From: CAIKZJ01 sp964626015
GTDB lineage: Bacteria > Bacteroidota > Ignavibacteria > Tepidaquicellales > Tepidaquicellaceae
Length of the DNA: 23,124 nucleotides
Reading direction: 5' to 3'
NCBI GenBank assembly: GCA_964626015.1
Contig: CAZVCC010000050.1
Span: forward strand, 1-23,124
The number at the start of each line of letters is the position of its first letter. The first letter of the stretch is position 1. The translations under genes and the position numbers were made by a program. Of this stretch, positions 16,802 through 23,124 are shown one piece after another. Under the pieces are notes generated by a model. The model worked only from the letters and a program-made list of their open reading frames with translations. It was not told where the DNA came from and searched no databases.

Positions 16802-17722
16802 TTACTTTAAAAGAATCATTCTTTTAGATGCTAAGAAATTCTCTGCACTCATTTTATAAAAATAAGTACCTGAAACAAGCGCTGATGCATCAAAATTGAT
16901 TTTATATTCTCCTGCATTGTGATAACCATTTACTAATTCAGATATTTTTCTTCCCATAGCGTCATATACCGTTAAGTTGACCATACCTGATTTAGGTATA
17001 GAGAAAAGAATGTTGGTAACGGGATTAAAGGGATTGGGGAAGTTTTGTGAAAGCTTATATTCAGCTGGTATTTCAGAAGACAACTGAGTAACTGAAGTAA
17101 CATCGGTTACATCGACTCCGAAATTAGCGACAGATGGATTCGCAGTTGGATTTACATAAGGAACAAACGGACAGCCACCTGCAGACCAGTTTCTTCTATG
17201 TTCGGCAAGGTTTTGCTGCCAGATATTTCCACCTGTACCTACACCACCGCACTGACCGACAAATACAATCAAACTTTTAGTCGGATCGTAATTAAACGGA
17301 GTTGTAAGAGTAATTGAGAACCAACCATTTGCAGCAAATGTAATTGATTCAGATAGTTTATAATACACGGTATCAAGAGAAGTGTGGAAAACACCGAGCG
17401 GAAGACTTGTTATTGTATCTTGTTTCATCATAATAACAAGGTCGGTAAACGTACGGCTGCCTGTACCTGTAGAGCTTGTTTGAAAATAGATTGTGGTTAT
17501 TTTCTTTCCTGCCGGCAGAGGGGATGGTTGAGTGAAATCACCAGGAAGAAATAGCCATTGAACCGCTTTACCCGCAGCAGTGGCAAAAGGAAAAGAATTG
17601 TTACTGGGACCTGTACCTGTATAATTGTAATATTGTGGGGTTTGAGCAAACAGACCCGATGTAACAAGAATAAATAAAAATAAGATTGCTGAGCTTAAGA
17701 AAAGTTTGTTTAAAGTTTTCAT
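16802..17722 (-). CDS. Secreted protein with T9SS type A sorting domain
   Basis: This 306-residue protein has a signal peptide (about 1-26, ending GLFAQ). The mature N-terminal region (about 27-215) is beta-rich, with GTGPSNNSFPFATAAGKAVQWLF near its start and LPAGKKITTIYFQ further in. I recognise no catalytic motif. The C-terminal sorting domain begins at about residue 224 (YKLSQNFPNPFNPVTNILFS) and ends SKRMILLK, so the protein is predicted to be secreted through T9SS. Its sorting domain is clearly different from the three homogenised copies at 1956-6503, showing those are not simply the genome standard. It is monocistronic with its own terminator, and its 5' end faces the divergent thpR gene across 246 bp. 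Confidence 0.85.
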   Translation of the reverse strand: MKTLNKLFLSSAILFLFILVTSGLFAQTPQYYNYTGTGPSNNSFPFATAAGKAVQWLFLPGDFTQPSPLPAGKKITTIYFQTSSTGTGSRTFTDLVIMMKQDTITSLPLGVFHTSLDTVYYKLSESITFAANGWFSITLTTPFNYDPTKSLIVFVGQCGGVGTGGNIWQQNLAEHRRNWSAGGCPFVPYVNPTANPSVANFGVDVTDVTSVTQLSSEIPAEYKLSQNFPNPFNPVTNILFSIPKSGMVNLTVYDAMGRKISELVNGYHNAGEYKINFDASALVSGTYFYKMSAENFLASKRMILLK

Positions 17723-17968
17723 TGTAGTAATTTTAAGTTATTGTAAAAAGTACAACAGATATAAAATTAAAAAGAAACCTACTTGAACAAAATTTAAGAA
17801 TAAAAAACTATTCATTCAAGCTAACAATAAAGGTATCTTATTTAAAAAAATGACAATCCTGTAAACGCGAATCAAAAAGTTAATTAATAGCAATTGCACT
17901 GATTTAAAAGCTGATATGATTTAGATTTATTAAGAGTATTATACATTTATAAATTAAAGGAAATAATT

Positions 17969-18526
17969 GTGCGAACGTTTATATCTTTGAATCTGGATAA
18001 AGGAGCAAGAGAAATTGCTAAGAAATACAAAGAAGAGCTAAGAAACATGATGGATGCTGAAAATGCAGAGAAAATAAAATGGGAAGCAGAAGATAAGTAC
18101 CATATTACATTGTTCTTCATCGGAGATATAAAAGACGGGTTGAAAAATATACTTAAACAAGAACTTGATGAAATAAGCAATCTGAATTTAGGTAAGATAG
18201 AGTTTGAGTTTGACAAGATAGCTGCTTTTCCTGATTTAAGAAATCCGCGGGTGATATATCTGGATGTAAAAGATGAGGAGAAAAAATCATTTGCATTAAG
18301 TAAAGCAGTGGAGGACAAAATGAATTTTTTTGGGTTTGTACAGAATAAGAAGTATGTGCCGCATATTACATTAGGGAGGGTTAGGAAGAATGAAAGGATA
18401 CAGATGAGGGATATAAACATTAAATGCAAGGGTGAGAAGTTTACTGTTGATAATGTGTGTTTGATGAAGAGTACACTGACGAGCAAGGGGTCGGTTTACG
18501 AAGAGGTGCATAGAGTAGACCTTTAA
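17969..18526 (+). CDS. thpR: RNA 2',3'-cyclic phosphodiesterase (2H family)
   Basis: This 185-residue cytosolic enzyme of the LigT/ThpR 2H phosphoesterase family opens 2',3'-cyclic phosphates at RNA ends. The two catalytic HxT motifs are present: H45-I-T47-L and H132-I-T134-L, the latter followed by GR as usual. The start is GTG at 17969, preceded by AAAGGA at 17955-17960, a well-placed ribosome binding site and one of the few obvious ones in the window. Residues 1-10 (MRTFISLNLD) match the typical RxFIAI-type opening, supporting this start. The gene stands alone, divergent from the T9SS gene. Basic C-terminal residues are consistent with RNA binding. Confidence 0.93.
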   Translation: MRTFISLNLDKGAREIAKKYKEELRNMMDAENAEKIKWEAEDKYHITLFFIGDIKDGLKNILKQELDEISNLNLGKIEFEFDKIAAFPDLRNPRVIYLDVKDEEKKSFALSKAVEDKMNFFGFVQNKKYVPHITLGRVRKNERIQMRDINIKCKGEKFTVDNVCLMKSTLTSKGSVYEEVHRVDL

Positions 18527-18617
18527 TGTTGAATACTTTTTCGCAAGCAAGAATGTCCCGACAAGCAGAGATCGGAGACTTGTGTTACACTAAGAACACA
18601 GGTTCAATTATGGGCAT

Positions 18618-18654
18618 AAAAAAAGACAGATGCATAAGGAGGAACGCATCTGTC
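18618..18654 (-). terminator. Rho-independent terminator for the aminotransferase gene
   Basis: The perfect 9-bp stem GACAGATGC (18625-18633) / GCATCTGTC (18646-18654) encloses the 12-nt loop ATAAGGAGGAAC. It is followed on the minus strand by seven T residues (18624-18618). It lies about 105 bp after the aminotransferase stop. The loop also carries a plus-strand Shine-Dalgarno-like sequence, described separately. Confidence 0.8.
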
Positions 18655-18676
18655 AATAAGGAGGAGAACAATAAAA

Positions 18677-18712
18677 ATGAAAAACAACAGTTATAAATTA
18701 CTTACTTTTTGA
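18677..18712 (+). CDS. Possible 11-codon ORF behind a strong Shine-Dalgarno sequence
   Basis: AAGGAGGAG (18658-18666) precedes ATG 18677 by about 10 nt, opening an ORF MKNNSYKLLTF that stops at TGA 18710-18712. This is the strongest ribosome-binding-like site in the window. The same ATAAGGAGGA occurs in the loop of the hairpin immediately upstream (18634-18643). No longer gene follows on this strand; the next gene is convergent. It may be the remnant of the start of a lost secreted-protein gene, a small peptide, or coincidence in the 3' region of the aminotransferase transcript. Confidence 0.25.
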   Translation: MKNNSYKLLTF

Positions 18713-18759
18713 AAATTGTTCTATACCAAAAATTGTCACACTTTTAAATTGCTGATAAA

Positions 18760-20184
18760 TCAGTTAATTTTCCTTACATAGTTAACGTGGAATTCCTTCA
18801 TCCTGTCAACGAGAGCTTGAATTTCCTCTCTCGGCGGCAAGAAAGTTGTCCTGAAGTGCATTGTAGACGGAAGCTGACCGAATCCTGAACCGGGGACAAC
18901 GCAAATACCTGTTTCTTCGAGCAGAGCAAGACAGTAATCTGAATCACGTTTGGAATCATAAGCAACTCTTTCTTCTTCGGACATTTTGGTTACATCGACT
19001 GACTTGCTGTGAGGGAGTTCAAACTTAACGAATGCATACATAGCACCCTGAGGGATATCGCATGTCATTCCGTCAATACTGTTTAATCCTTTGCCGAGAA
19101 TCTCAGCTTTATTTTTAAGCTCTTTGAGAATACCGCTGCGTTCTTTAGCATACAAGTCATAGCTTGGCTCGCCTTTCTTTGGCGGGGCAACCATTAAATA
19201 AGTTACAATCTGACCGTCAACGTTTGAGCAAAGTCCAATGGACTGCAGTTTAACAAGCTGAGCATAAACATCTTCGGGAATATTTCTGACTTCAAAGTAA
19301 CCACCGCGATGACCGCATTCACCGAGAAAACCTTTAGATACAGAATGGAAACTGAAAAGCGTTACATCCTTTTCCTTCATGCCATGCATTACTTTTGCGA
19401 ATGAAGTAAATTCCATACCGTCGAGATAAACATTTTCCTGATAGACTTCGTCTGCAAGCAGAACAAGGTTGTTAGCTTTAGCGAAGCGGACAATCATTTC
19501 CATGTTGTCTTTGGAAAGGACAGCACCTGTGGGGTTTCCCGGGTTAATAACTGCAAGTGCAACTGGGTTAATCCCTTCTTTCTTTGCTTTAATATAACTC
19601 TTTTCAAGTTCGATTTCATTTAACTGCCACGAATGATTTTCATCGAGAAAATATCCTATTTGCCTGGCACCGTAGAGAGCGATTGTGGCGCTATACAAAG
19701 GATACTGAGGAATAGGAATCATAACCCCATCGTTTGAGTTCTTTAGCAAGAGTGTGAGAGCAGCCTGAACACCTTTGCTGGCACCGTCGGTCAGCATTAT
19801 CTTGTCTTTATCTGCGGGGATACCGTCTCTTTCAGAAATGAAGTTGGCGATAGCTTCACGAATGAATGGTACGCCTGAGCTTTGAGTGTAAGCGCCTGTA
19901 CCTGTTGGGTTTTTCTGCATAATATATTTCGCTCTTTCAATAACATCAGATGGGAATATTTTTACAGCGTCTTTATTATCTATCAAGCCGGGATACTCAA
20001 GGAGAGAGAGCACCTGTCTTATAAAAGTGATGGGCTTTTGTTTAAGAGCCTGAGGGTTTCCGATGTTGCAATAAATAATTTTCTTTCCCTGATTTTCGAG
20101 TTCCTGTGCTCTTATTACAATCTTGCCGCGTACGGCATACTGAGCTTCGAGAAGATTTGGGTTTACGTCTTTAATGCTTATCAT
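18760..20184 (-). CDS. PLP-dependent aminotransferase, alanine-aminotransferase (GPT) type
   Basis: This 474-residue fold-type I cytosolic enzyme most resembles eukaryote-type alanine aminotransferases, which interconvert alanine plus 2-oxoglutarate with pyruvate plus glutamate. Motifs are YCNIGNPQALKQKP near the N terminus (38-51), GAYTQSSG (97-104) and NPGNPTG (214-220). D245-E-V-Y248 binds the cofactor ring, SFHSVSKGFLGECGHRGGY contains the PLP lysine K284, and HFRTTFLP has the carboxylate-binding R445. The GECGHRGGY context and the approximately 470-residue length separate it from ordinary bacterial AspC-like enzymes. Substrate preference for alanine is inferred from these family features. 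It is a single gene, ended by the terminator at 18618-18654. Confidence 0.92.
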   Translation of the reverse strand: MISIKDVNPNLLEAQYAVRGKIVIRAQELENQGKKIIYCNIGNPQALKQKPITFIRQVLSLLEYPGLIDNKDAVKIFPSDVIERAKYIMQKNPTGTGAYTQSSGVPFIREAIANFISERDGIPADKDKIMLTDGASKGVQAALTLLLKNSNDGVMIPIPQYPLYSATIALYGARQIGYFLDENHSWQLNEIELEKSYIKAKKEGINPVALAVINPGNPTGAVLSKDNMEMIVRFAKANNLVLLADEVYQENVYLDGMEFTSFAKVMHGMKEKDVTLFSFHSVSKGFLGECGHRGGYFEVRNIPEDVYAQLVKLQSIGLCSNVDGQIVTYLMVAPPKKGEPSYDLYAKERSGILKELKNKAEILGKGLNSIDGMTCDIPQGAMYAFVKFELPHSKSVDVTKMSEEERVAYDSKRDSDYCLALLEETGICVVPGSGFGQLPSTMHFRTTFLPPREEIQALVDRMKEFHVNYVRKIN

Positions 20185-20263
20185 ATAATTGGGATGATTT
20201 TATTACAAAAATAACAAGATGAAAAATAGTATGAAAGGGAGAAAGGGATATTGTGTTTATGCC

Positions 20264-20284
20264 TTCCCAAGCGGAGCTTGGGAA
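20264..20284. repeat. Short perfect palindrome between aminotransferase and symporter genes
   Basis: TTCCCAAGC (20264-20272), loop GGA and GCTTGGGAA (20276-20284) form a 9-bp hairpin. It lies 22 bp after the symporter stop on the minus strand but has no T run on that side, so it is a poor intrinsic terminator. Its format resembles the short interspersed palindromes at the right end of the window. Confidence 0.6.
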
Positions 20285-20305
20285 AGAGGGGGAGGGGAGA
20301 TGTAA

Positions 20306-21805
20306 TTATTCGATGTGCATTTTACCGAGTTCACCTTCGCTCTTTGCTACAGTTACTGCTGTGAATGAATCGGAAACAATGTTAGGAACTGTACGAGCCA
20401 TATCGAGAACACGGTCAACACCGAGGATAAGTGCTATACCTTCTTCGGGAATTCCGACAGAACGAAGAACTATTATGAGCATAATAAGTCCAACGCCGGG
20501 AACGGGTGCTGTGCCTATAGATGCAAGAACGGCAGTGATAACGATTGTGATTTGTTTGGTCAGGTCCATTTCTATACCGTACACCTGAGCAATGAACATT
20601 GCAGCGACCGCCTGATACATAGCAGTACCATCCATATTCACTGTAGCACCAAGAGGAAGAACAAAGCTGGCGATTTTATTCGAGACACCGAGTTTCTTTT
20701 CAGCTACATCAATTTCAAGAGGGAGAGTCGCAGCAGAAGAACTGGTAGAGAAAGCAACTATCATGACCTGACGCAGAGCTTTATATATCGGCAATACTTT
20801 TTGCCGAGCTATAGTTTTTAATAGAGTCGGGTAAACAAATATCATTAGAAATATAAGACCAGACATCACAGTAACAACATACATAAGCAGTGTTTGAAGT
20901 ATATTGAAACCGAACTCTGCGACGGTTGCGGAGATTAAAGCAAAGACTGCGAAGGGAGCAATGAGCATTACCTTTTCAACGAGCAGAATCATAGCACTGC
21001 TGAGACCATCGAAAAAATTAATAATTGTTTTTGATTTATCTTTAGGAATCTGGGTCAGGAAAATACCAGTAAGAATGGCGAAGAAGACCACCTGAAGAAA
21101 ATCGCCGTCTGCGATAGCTTTAAAAGGATTGCGCGGGACTATATTAACGAAGAAGTCAACGATATTAACTGAGACCTCTTGCTGAACTTTTGAAGAAGCT
21201 TCGTCGCTGAAAGTCTGGAGGAGCATCGTCTTTGTTTCAGGGGGCATAAAATTCCCGGGCTGAAAAATGTTAGCAAACAACAAACCTGTAGTTATTGCAA
21301 TAACAGTTGTAAACATAAATAGAAGAACTGTCTTGCCGCCGATACGTGCAACATTTTTAAGGTCGGAAAGAGATGCAGCTCCGACGAGCAAAGATGCAAA
21401 TACAAGGGGAACGGCAATCATATTGAGAAGGCGAACGAAGATATCACCGACGGGTTTAATGAGAGCGCCGAGGGTTTTTGATTTTGTGATTTCACGTACT
21501 TCGGTAAAAACCTTTACCTGATTGTCAATAGTGGTTACCTTTACTCTAACCTGTTCCTTGAGTTTTTTATCTGTGAATGATTTTGAATACTTTATGATAG
21601 CAAGCTGCGAGTTTGAGTCGAAAGAGCTGAGAACCGAATCGCCGAGAAGAAATTTAACTTCAGAAAAGCCGGTAACTTTTTCGATACCTGCTTTTGAAAC
21701 AACTTCAATATCGTTTGGGCTCATGTGGAATATAGAGCCAAAGACCGCACCGAGAATGAGACCAAGGAGAATCTGATTATGAATCTTAATCTTGAATTTC
21801 TTCAT
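20306..21805 (-). CDS. Dicarboxylate/amino acid:cation symporter (DAACS/SDF family) with periplasmic insertion
   Basis: This 499-residue inner-membrane transporter belongs to the glutamate/aspartate symporter family (GltP/GltPh). Hallmarks are the HP1 serine-rich tip SSSAATLP (355-362), the cation-binding NMDGT (390-394) and the HP2 region GTAPVPGVGL (431-440). TM8 has D468-M-A-R471-T472 and N475; the Arg at this place favours acidic side chains, so glutamate, aspartate or C4-dicarboxylates are likely substrates. Usual members have about 420-440 residues. Here residues about 30-108 form an extra hydrophilic segment between TM1 and TM2, which faces the periplasm in the family topology. No regulator is adjacent. 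Family is certain; exact substrate and coupling ion are not. Confidence 0.95.
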   Translation of the reverse strand: MKKFKIKIHNQILLGLILGAVFGSIFHMSPNDIEVVSKAGIEKVTGFSEVKFLLGDSVLSSFDSNSQLAIIKYSKSFTDKKLKEQVRVKVTTIDNQVKVFTEVREITKSKTLGALIKPVGDIFVRLLNMIAVPLVFASLLVGAASLSDLKNVARIGGKTVLLFMFTTVIAITTGLLFANIFQPGNFMPPETKTMLLQTFSDEASSKVQQEVSVNIVDFFVNIVPRNPFKAIADGDFLQVVFFAILTGIFLTQIPKDKSKTIINFFDGLSSAMILLVEKVMLIAPFAVFALISATVAEFGFNILQTLLMYVVTVMSGLIFLMIFVYPTLLKTIARQKVLPIYKALRQVMIVAFSTSSSAATLPLEIDVAEKKLGVSNKIASFVLPLGATVNMDGTAMYQAVAAMFIAQVYGIEMDLTKQITIVITAVLASIGTAPVPGVGLIMLIIVLRSVGIPEEGIALILGVDRVLDMARTVPNIVSDSFTAVTVAKSEGELGKMHIE

Positions 21806-21864
21806 TAGTTGAAATTATATCTCCATGATTGCAAAATTATGTAAAAATTTCAATTGCAAAGGTA

Positions 21865-22563
21865 TTAAATTACGGGTAAATCAAATTCACTAAACGAAGT
21901 TGATGACCATTCAGCATTAGCAGAGCCAGGGTTGGGTTTTACGGCGGCAAAATAGATGCGGGCTTTTTTAAAACTATTGATACAGTTTTTTGTGTAGTCG
22001 TTAATGTTTAATGAAACAGATTCCACGTCACCTCCAGCCGGAGACGTTACTTTTGCAGTGATGTTAAAATAGTCGTTATCTATCTCAATATTTTCATTTC
22101 TTTTATCGTAGCAATAAGCAAGAAGACAGCACGTGTAAGGCGGCTGAAGTCCGGGTGTTGAGGTACGGTCAATTTTGTAATCCACATCGATAGAAGAACT
22201 GCTGATAACTATATTAATCAGATTGAGCGTTAAGCCGTTCGGGGGAGTTAAAGATGTCAGCGGTGTCGGCTTTTTGTCGTCGACAAGTTTTATGTTAGCT
22301 TTTATCAATTTCGTGTAGGCACTTCTGCCTGGAGCGTCTGAAGATTTCCAAATTTTATTAATGGGAATAATGGATGAAGCAGCTGTGGCAAAATCTGTAC
22401 AGACACCGAACCGAGTACGATTGCGGACGCTGTCTTTTGATTTTGAGATTTTAATGGTTGGGACGTATTCAGACATAACGGTTTTTCCGTTAACGCTGCG
22501 ATAAACTACGTCACCAATCCTGCCTTTTGGTTTTCCGAGAACCTGTTTGTTATTAATAGCCAT
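21865..22563 (-). CDS. Uncharacterised protein, weakly DUF6266-like
   Basis: This 232-residue protein has no signal peptide, membrane segment or known catalytic motif. The N terminus (LGKPKGRIGDVVYRSVNGKTVMSEYVP, about 9-35) followed by KDSVRNRTRFGVCTDFATAASSII resembles a family of Bacteroidota hypothetical proteins. Those start with a GK-(S/G)-x-G-x-V-V-x-R strand motif and then a helix rich in R..F; DUF6266 is the closest I can name from memory. The middle (about 100-232) is beta-rich with several Pro/Thr/Ser turns, including TPPNGLTLNLINIVISSSS. Function is unknown. An 11-bp tandem repeat lies 56 bp upstream of its ATG and could affect expression. No partner genes are nearby. Confidence 0.7.
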   Translation of the reverse strand: MAINNKQVLGKPKGRIGDVVYRSVNGKTVMSEYVPTIKISKSKDSVRNRTRFGVCTDFATAASSIIPINKIWKSSDAPGRSAYTKLIKANIKLVDDKKPTPLTSLTPPNGLTLNLINIVISSSSIDVDYKIDRTSTPGLQPPYTCCLLAYCYDKRNENIEIDNDYFNITAKVTSPAGGDVESVSLNINDYTKNCINSFKKARIYFAAVKPNPGSANAEWSSTSFSEFDLPVI

Positions 22564-22618
22564 ATTTTCTAATTTTTAGCTAAATATTGTTATTTTGAAC
22601 TAAAAATGCAATATAGTA

Positions 22619-22673
22619 ATATCGCAGGCATATCGCAGGCATATCGCAGGCATATCGCAGGCATATCGCAGGC
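22619..22673. repeat. Tandem repeat, five perfect copies of ATATCGCAGGC
   Basis: The 11-bp unit ATATCGCAGGC is repeated exactly five times without interruption, ending in a partial unit (ATA). It lies 56-110 bp upstream of the start of the unknown minus-strand gene at 22563, in the expected promoter region. Perfect copies suggest recent expansion or active slippage. A unit length of 11 is not divisible by three and the repeat is outside any ORF. It could change promoter spacing or provide repeated protein-binding sites; this is an inference. Confidence 0.95.
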
Positions 22674-22896
22674 ATACGAAAAAATATGATATTGGAAGAG
22701 GTGAGGATGGAACCGGAAAAATAATGTATTTAATAAATAATAAATAATGTATATTTAGGGAGGCAGAGGGAGATTAGATTTTTTTGTCAAAGAGGTCTAA
22801 TTTTTCTTACCACGAAGAACACAGTAATCACAGTGAATAGATATAAAAAGAAAGAAAACGAAATTGTTTGAACACAGGGTAATTTGAGAGCACAGC

Positions 22897-22911
22897 GTAG
22901 CCAATGGCTAC
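22897..22911. repeat. Palindrome GTAGCC-AAT-GGCTAC
   Basis: A perfect 6-bp inverted repeat with a 3-nt loop, directly after AGAGCACAGC. It is the first of three similar short palindromes within about 160 bp. Confidence 0.7.
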
Positions 22912-22950
22912 AAACAAAATAAAGACAAACATTAACAAAGAATTTAACCG

Positions 22951-22964
22951 TCCGCCACGGCGGA
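22951..22964. repeat. Palindrome TCCGCC-AC-GGCGGA
   Basis: A perfect 6-bp GC-rich inverted repeat with a 2-nt loop, standing out from AT-rich surroundings. It is followed by TCTTCGACACCCAGAGAGCGCAG. A protein-coding role is excluded by the absence of a supported gene. Confidence 0.75.
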
Positions 22965-23042
22965 TCTTCGACACCCAGAGAGCGCAGAGAACAAATACTA
23001 AAACAAGAAAGATGATTTTTACCGCAAGGGTCGCAAAGGAAG

Positions 23043-23066
23043 CCCCGAGGTCTCGGGGTAGACGTC
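23043..23066. repeat. Palindrome CCCCGAG-GT-CTCGGGG with adjacent GACGTC
   Basis: A perfect 7-bp inverted repeat with a 2-nt loop, followed at once by the small palindrome GACGTC (23061-23066). The element appears to interrupt a CGCAAAGGA ... CGCAAAGAAA repeat, as if inserted into it. Confidence 0.75.
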
Positions 23067-23124
23067 GGACGCAAAGAAAACCATTATGTATTTTATTTTA
23101 TAAAAGTTTGTTTTTATTACACAG

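Larger units (their letters stand above)
22674..23124. other. Gene-free region with degenerate spacer repeats
   Basis: No credible gene is present. The apparent reading frame on the minus strand at 22787-23074 is low-complexity and covers palindromes. The DNA contains phrases such as ACCACGAAGAACACAG, CAGAGAGCGCAGAGAAC and CGCAAGGGTCGCAAAGGA. These resemble the decayed intergenic repeats (CGCAAAG / CACGAAG / CTCTGTG types) scattered in many bacterial genomes. Three short palindromes are embedded. Positions 22725-22756 hold AT-rich repeats of AATAATGTAT type. Confidence 0.6.

Noticed and set aside
17947..18486. Minus-strand reading frame of 179 codons opposite thpR
   Set aside because: The plus-strand frame carries both HxT catalytic motifs and a good ribosome binding site; the reverse frame is Ser/Phe/Leu-rich shadow sequence.
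18536..18616. Possible riboswitch or small RNA after thpR
   Set aside because: There are partial complementarities (CCGACAAG / CTTGT, CCGA / TCGG) but no consistent fold or known motif, so it is not reported as a feature.
22619..22673. CRISPR array
   Set aside because: The 11-bp units are directly adjacent with no spacers and there are no cas genes.
22787..23074. Minus-strand reading frame of 95 codons
   Set aside because: It runs through palindromes and degenerate CGCAAAG-type spacer repeats, has an unnatural composition rich in Cys/Phe/Pro stretches, and shows no family-like motif.

Overview
The window looks like chromosomal DNA of an AT-rich member of the Bacteroidota/Ignavibacteria (FCB) group. 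The main reason is four secreted proteins ending in a type IX secretion (T9SS) type A sorting domain with the QNYPNPFNP signature, a combination typical of Ignavibacteria and relatives. The assignment is an inference from protein style; no rRNA is present to confirm it.

Left part (1-1955): the 5' portion of thrS and a tRNA-Val(GAC) on the minus strand, about 400 bp without a gene, a small secreted protein with an internal WNE-type repeat, and a compound palindrome. Next (1956-6503) come three tandem plus-strand paralogues: signal peptide, 6, 6 and 13 Asp-box propeller repeats, and an 85-residue sorting domain whose DNA is almost identical between copies, including one perfect 104-bp match. 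After them comes an aldehyde dehydrogenase with a clear terminator.

Positions 8322-10553 hold a tight plus-strand cluster: TPR protein, OB-fold-like lipoprotein, era. It converges with a long minus-strand cluster (16586 down to 10550) read as mazG, Nudix hydrolase, dacB-type PBP, ClpS-like protein, uvrB and an unknown secreted protein. Genes there abut or overlap, so a housekeeping/repair operon is likely: nucleotide sanitation, peptidoglycan trimming, proteolysis adaptor, excision repair.

The right part carries a fourth T9SS-sorted protein with a strong terminator, thpR (2H phosphodiesterase), an alanine-aminotransferase-like enzyme, a dicarboxylate/amino-acid:cation symporter with an extra periplasmic segment, and an uncharacterised gene preceded by a five-copy 11-bp tandem repeat. 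The last 340 bp are non-coding and contain three short GC-rich palindromes set in degenerate spacer sequence, resembling an interspersed repeat cluster.

I see no CRISPR array, transposase, integrase or classical defence system. The most unusual signals are the homogenised sorting-domain DNA, the palindrome cluster at the right end, the 11-bp tandem repeat, and a hairpin with duplicated Shine-Dalgarno sequences ahead of an 11-codon ORF.
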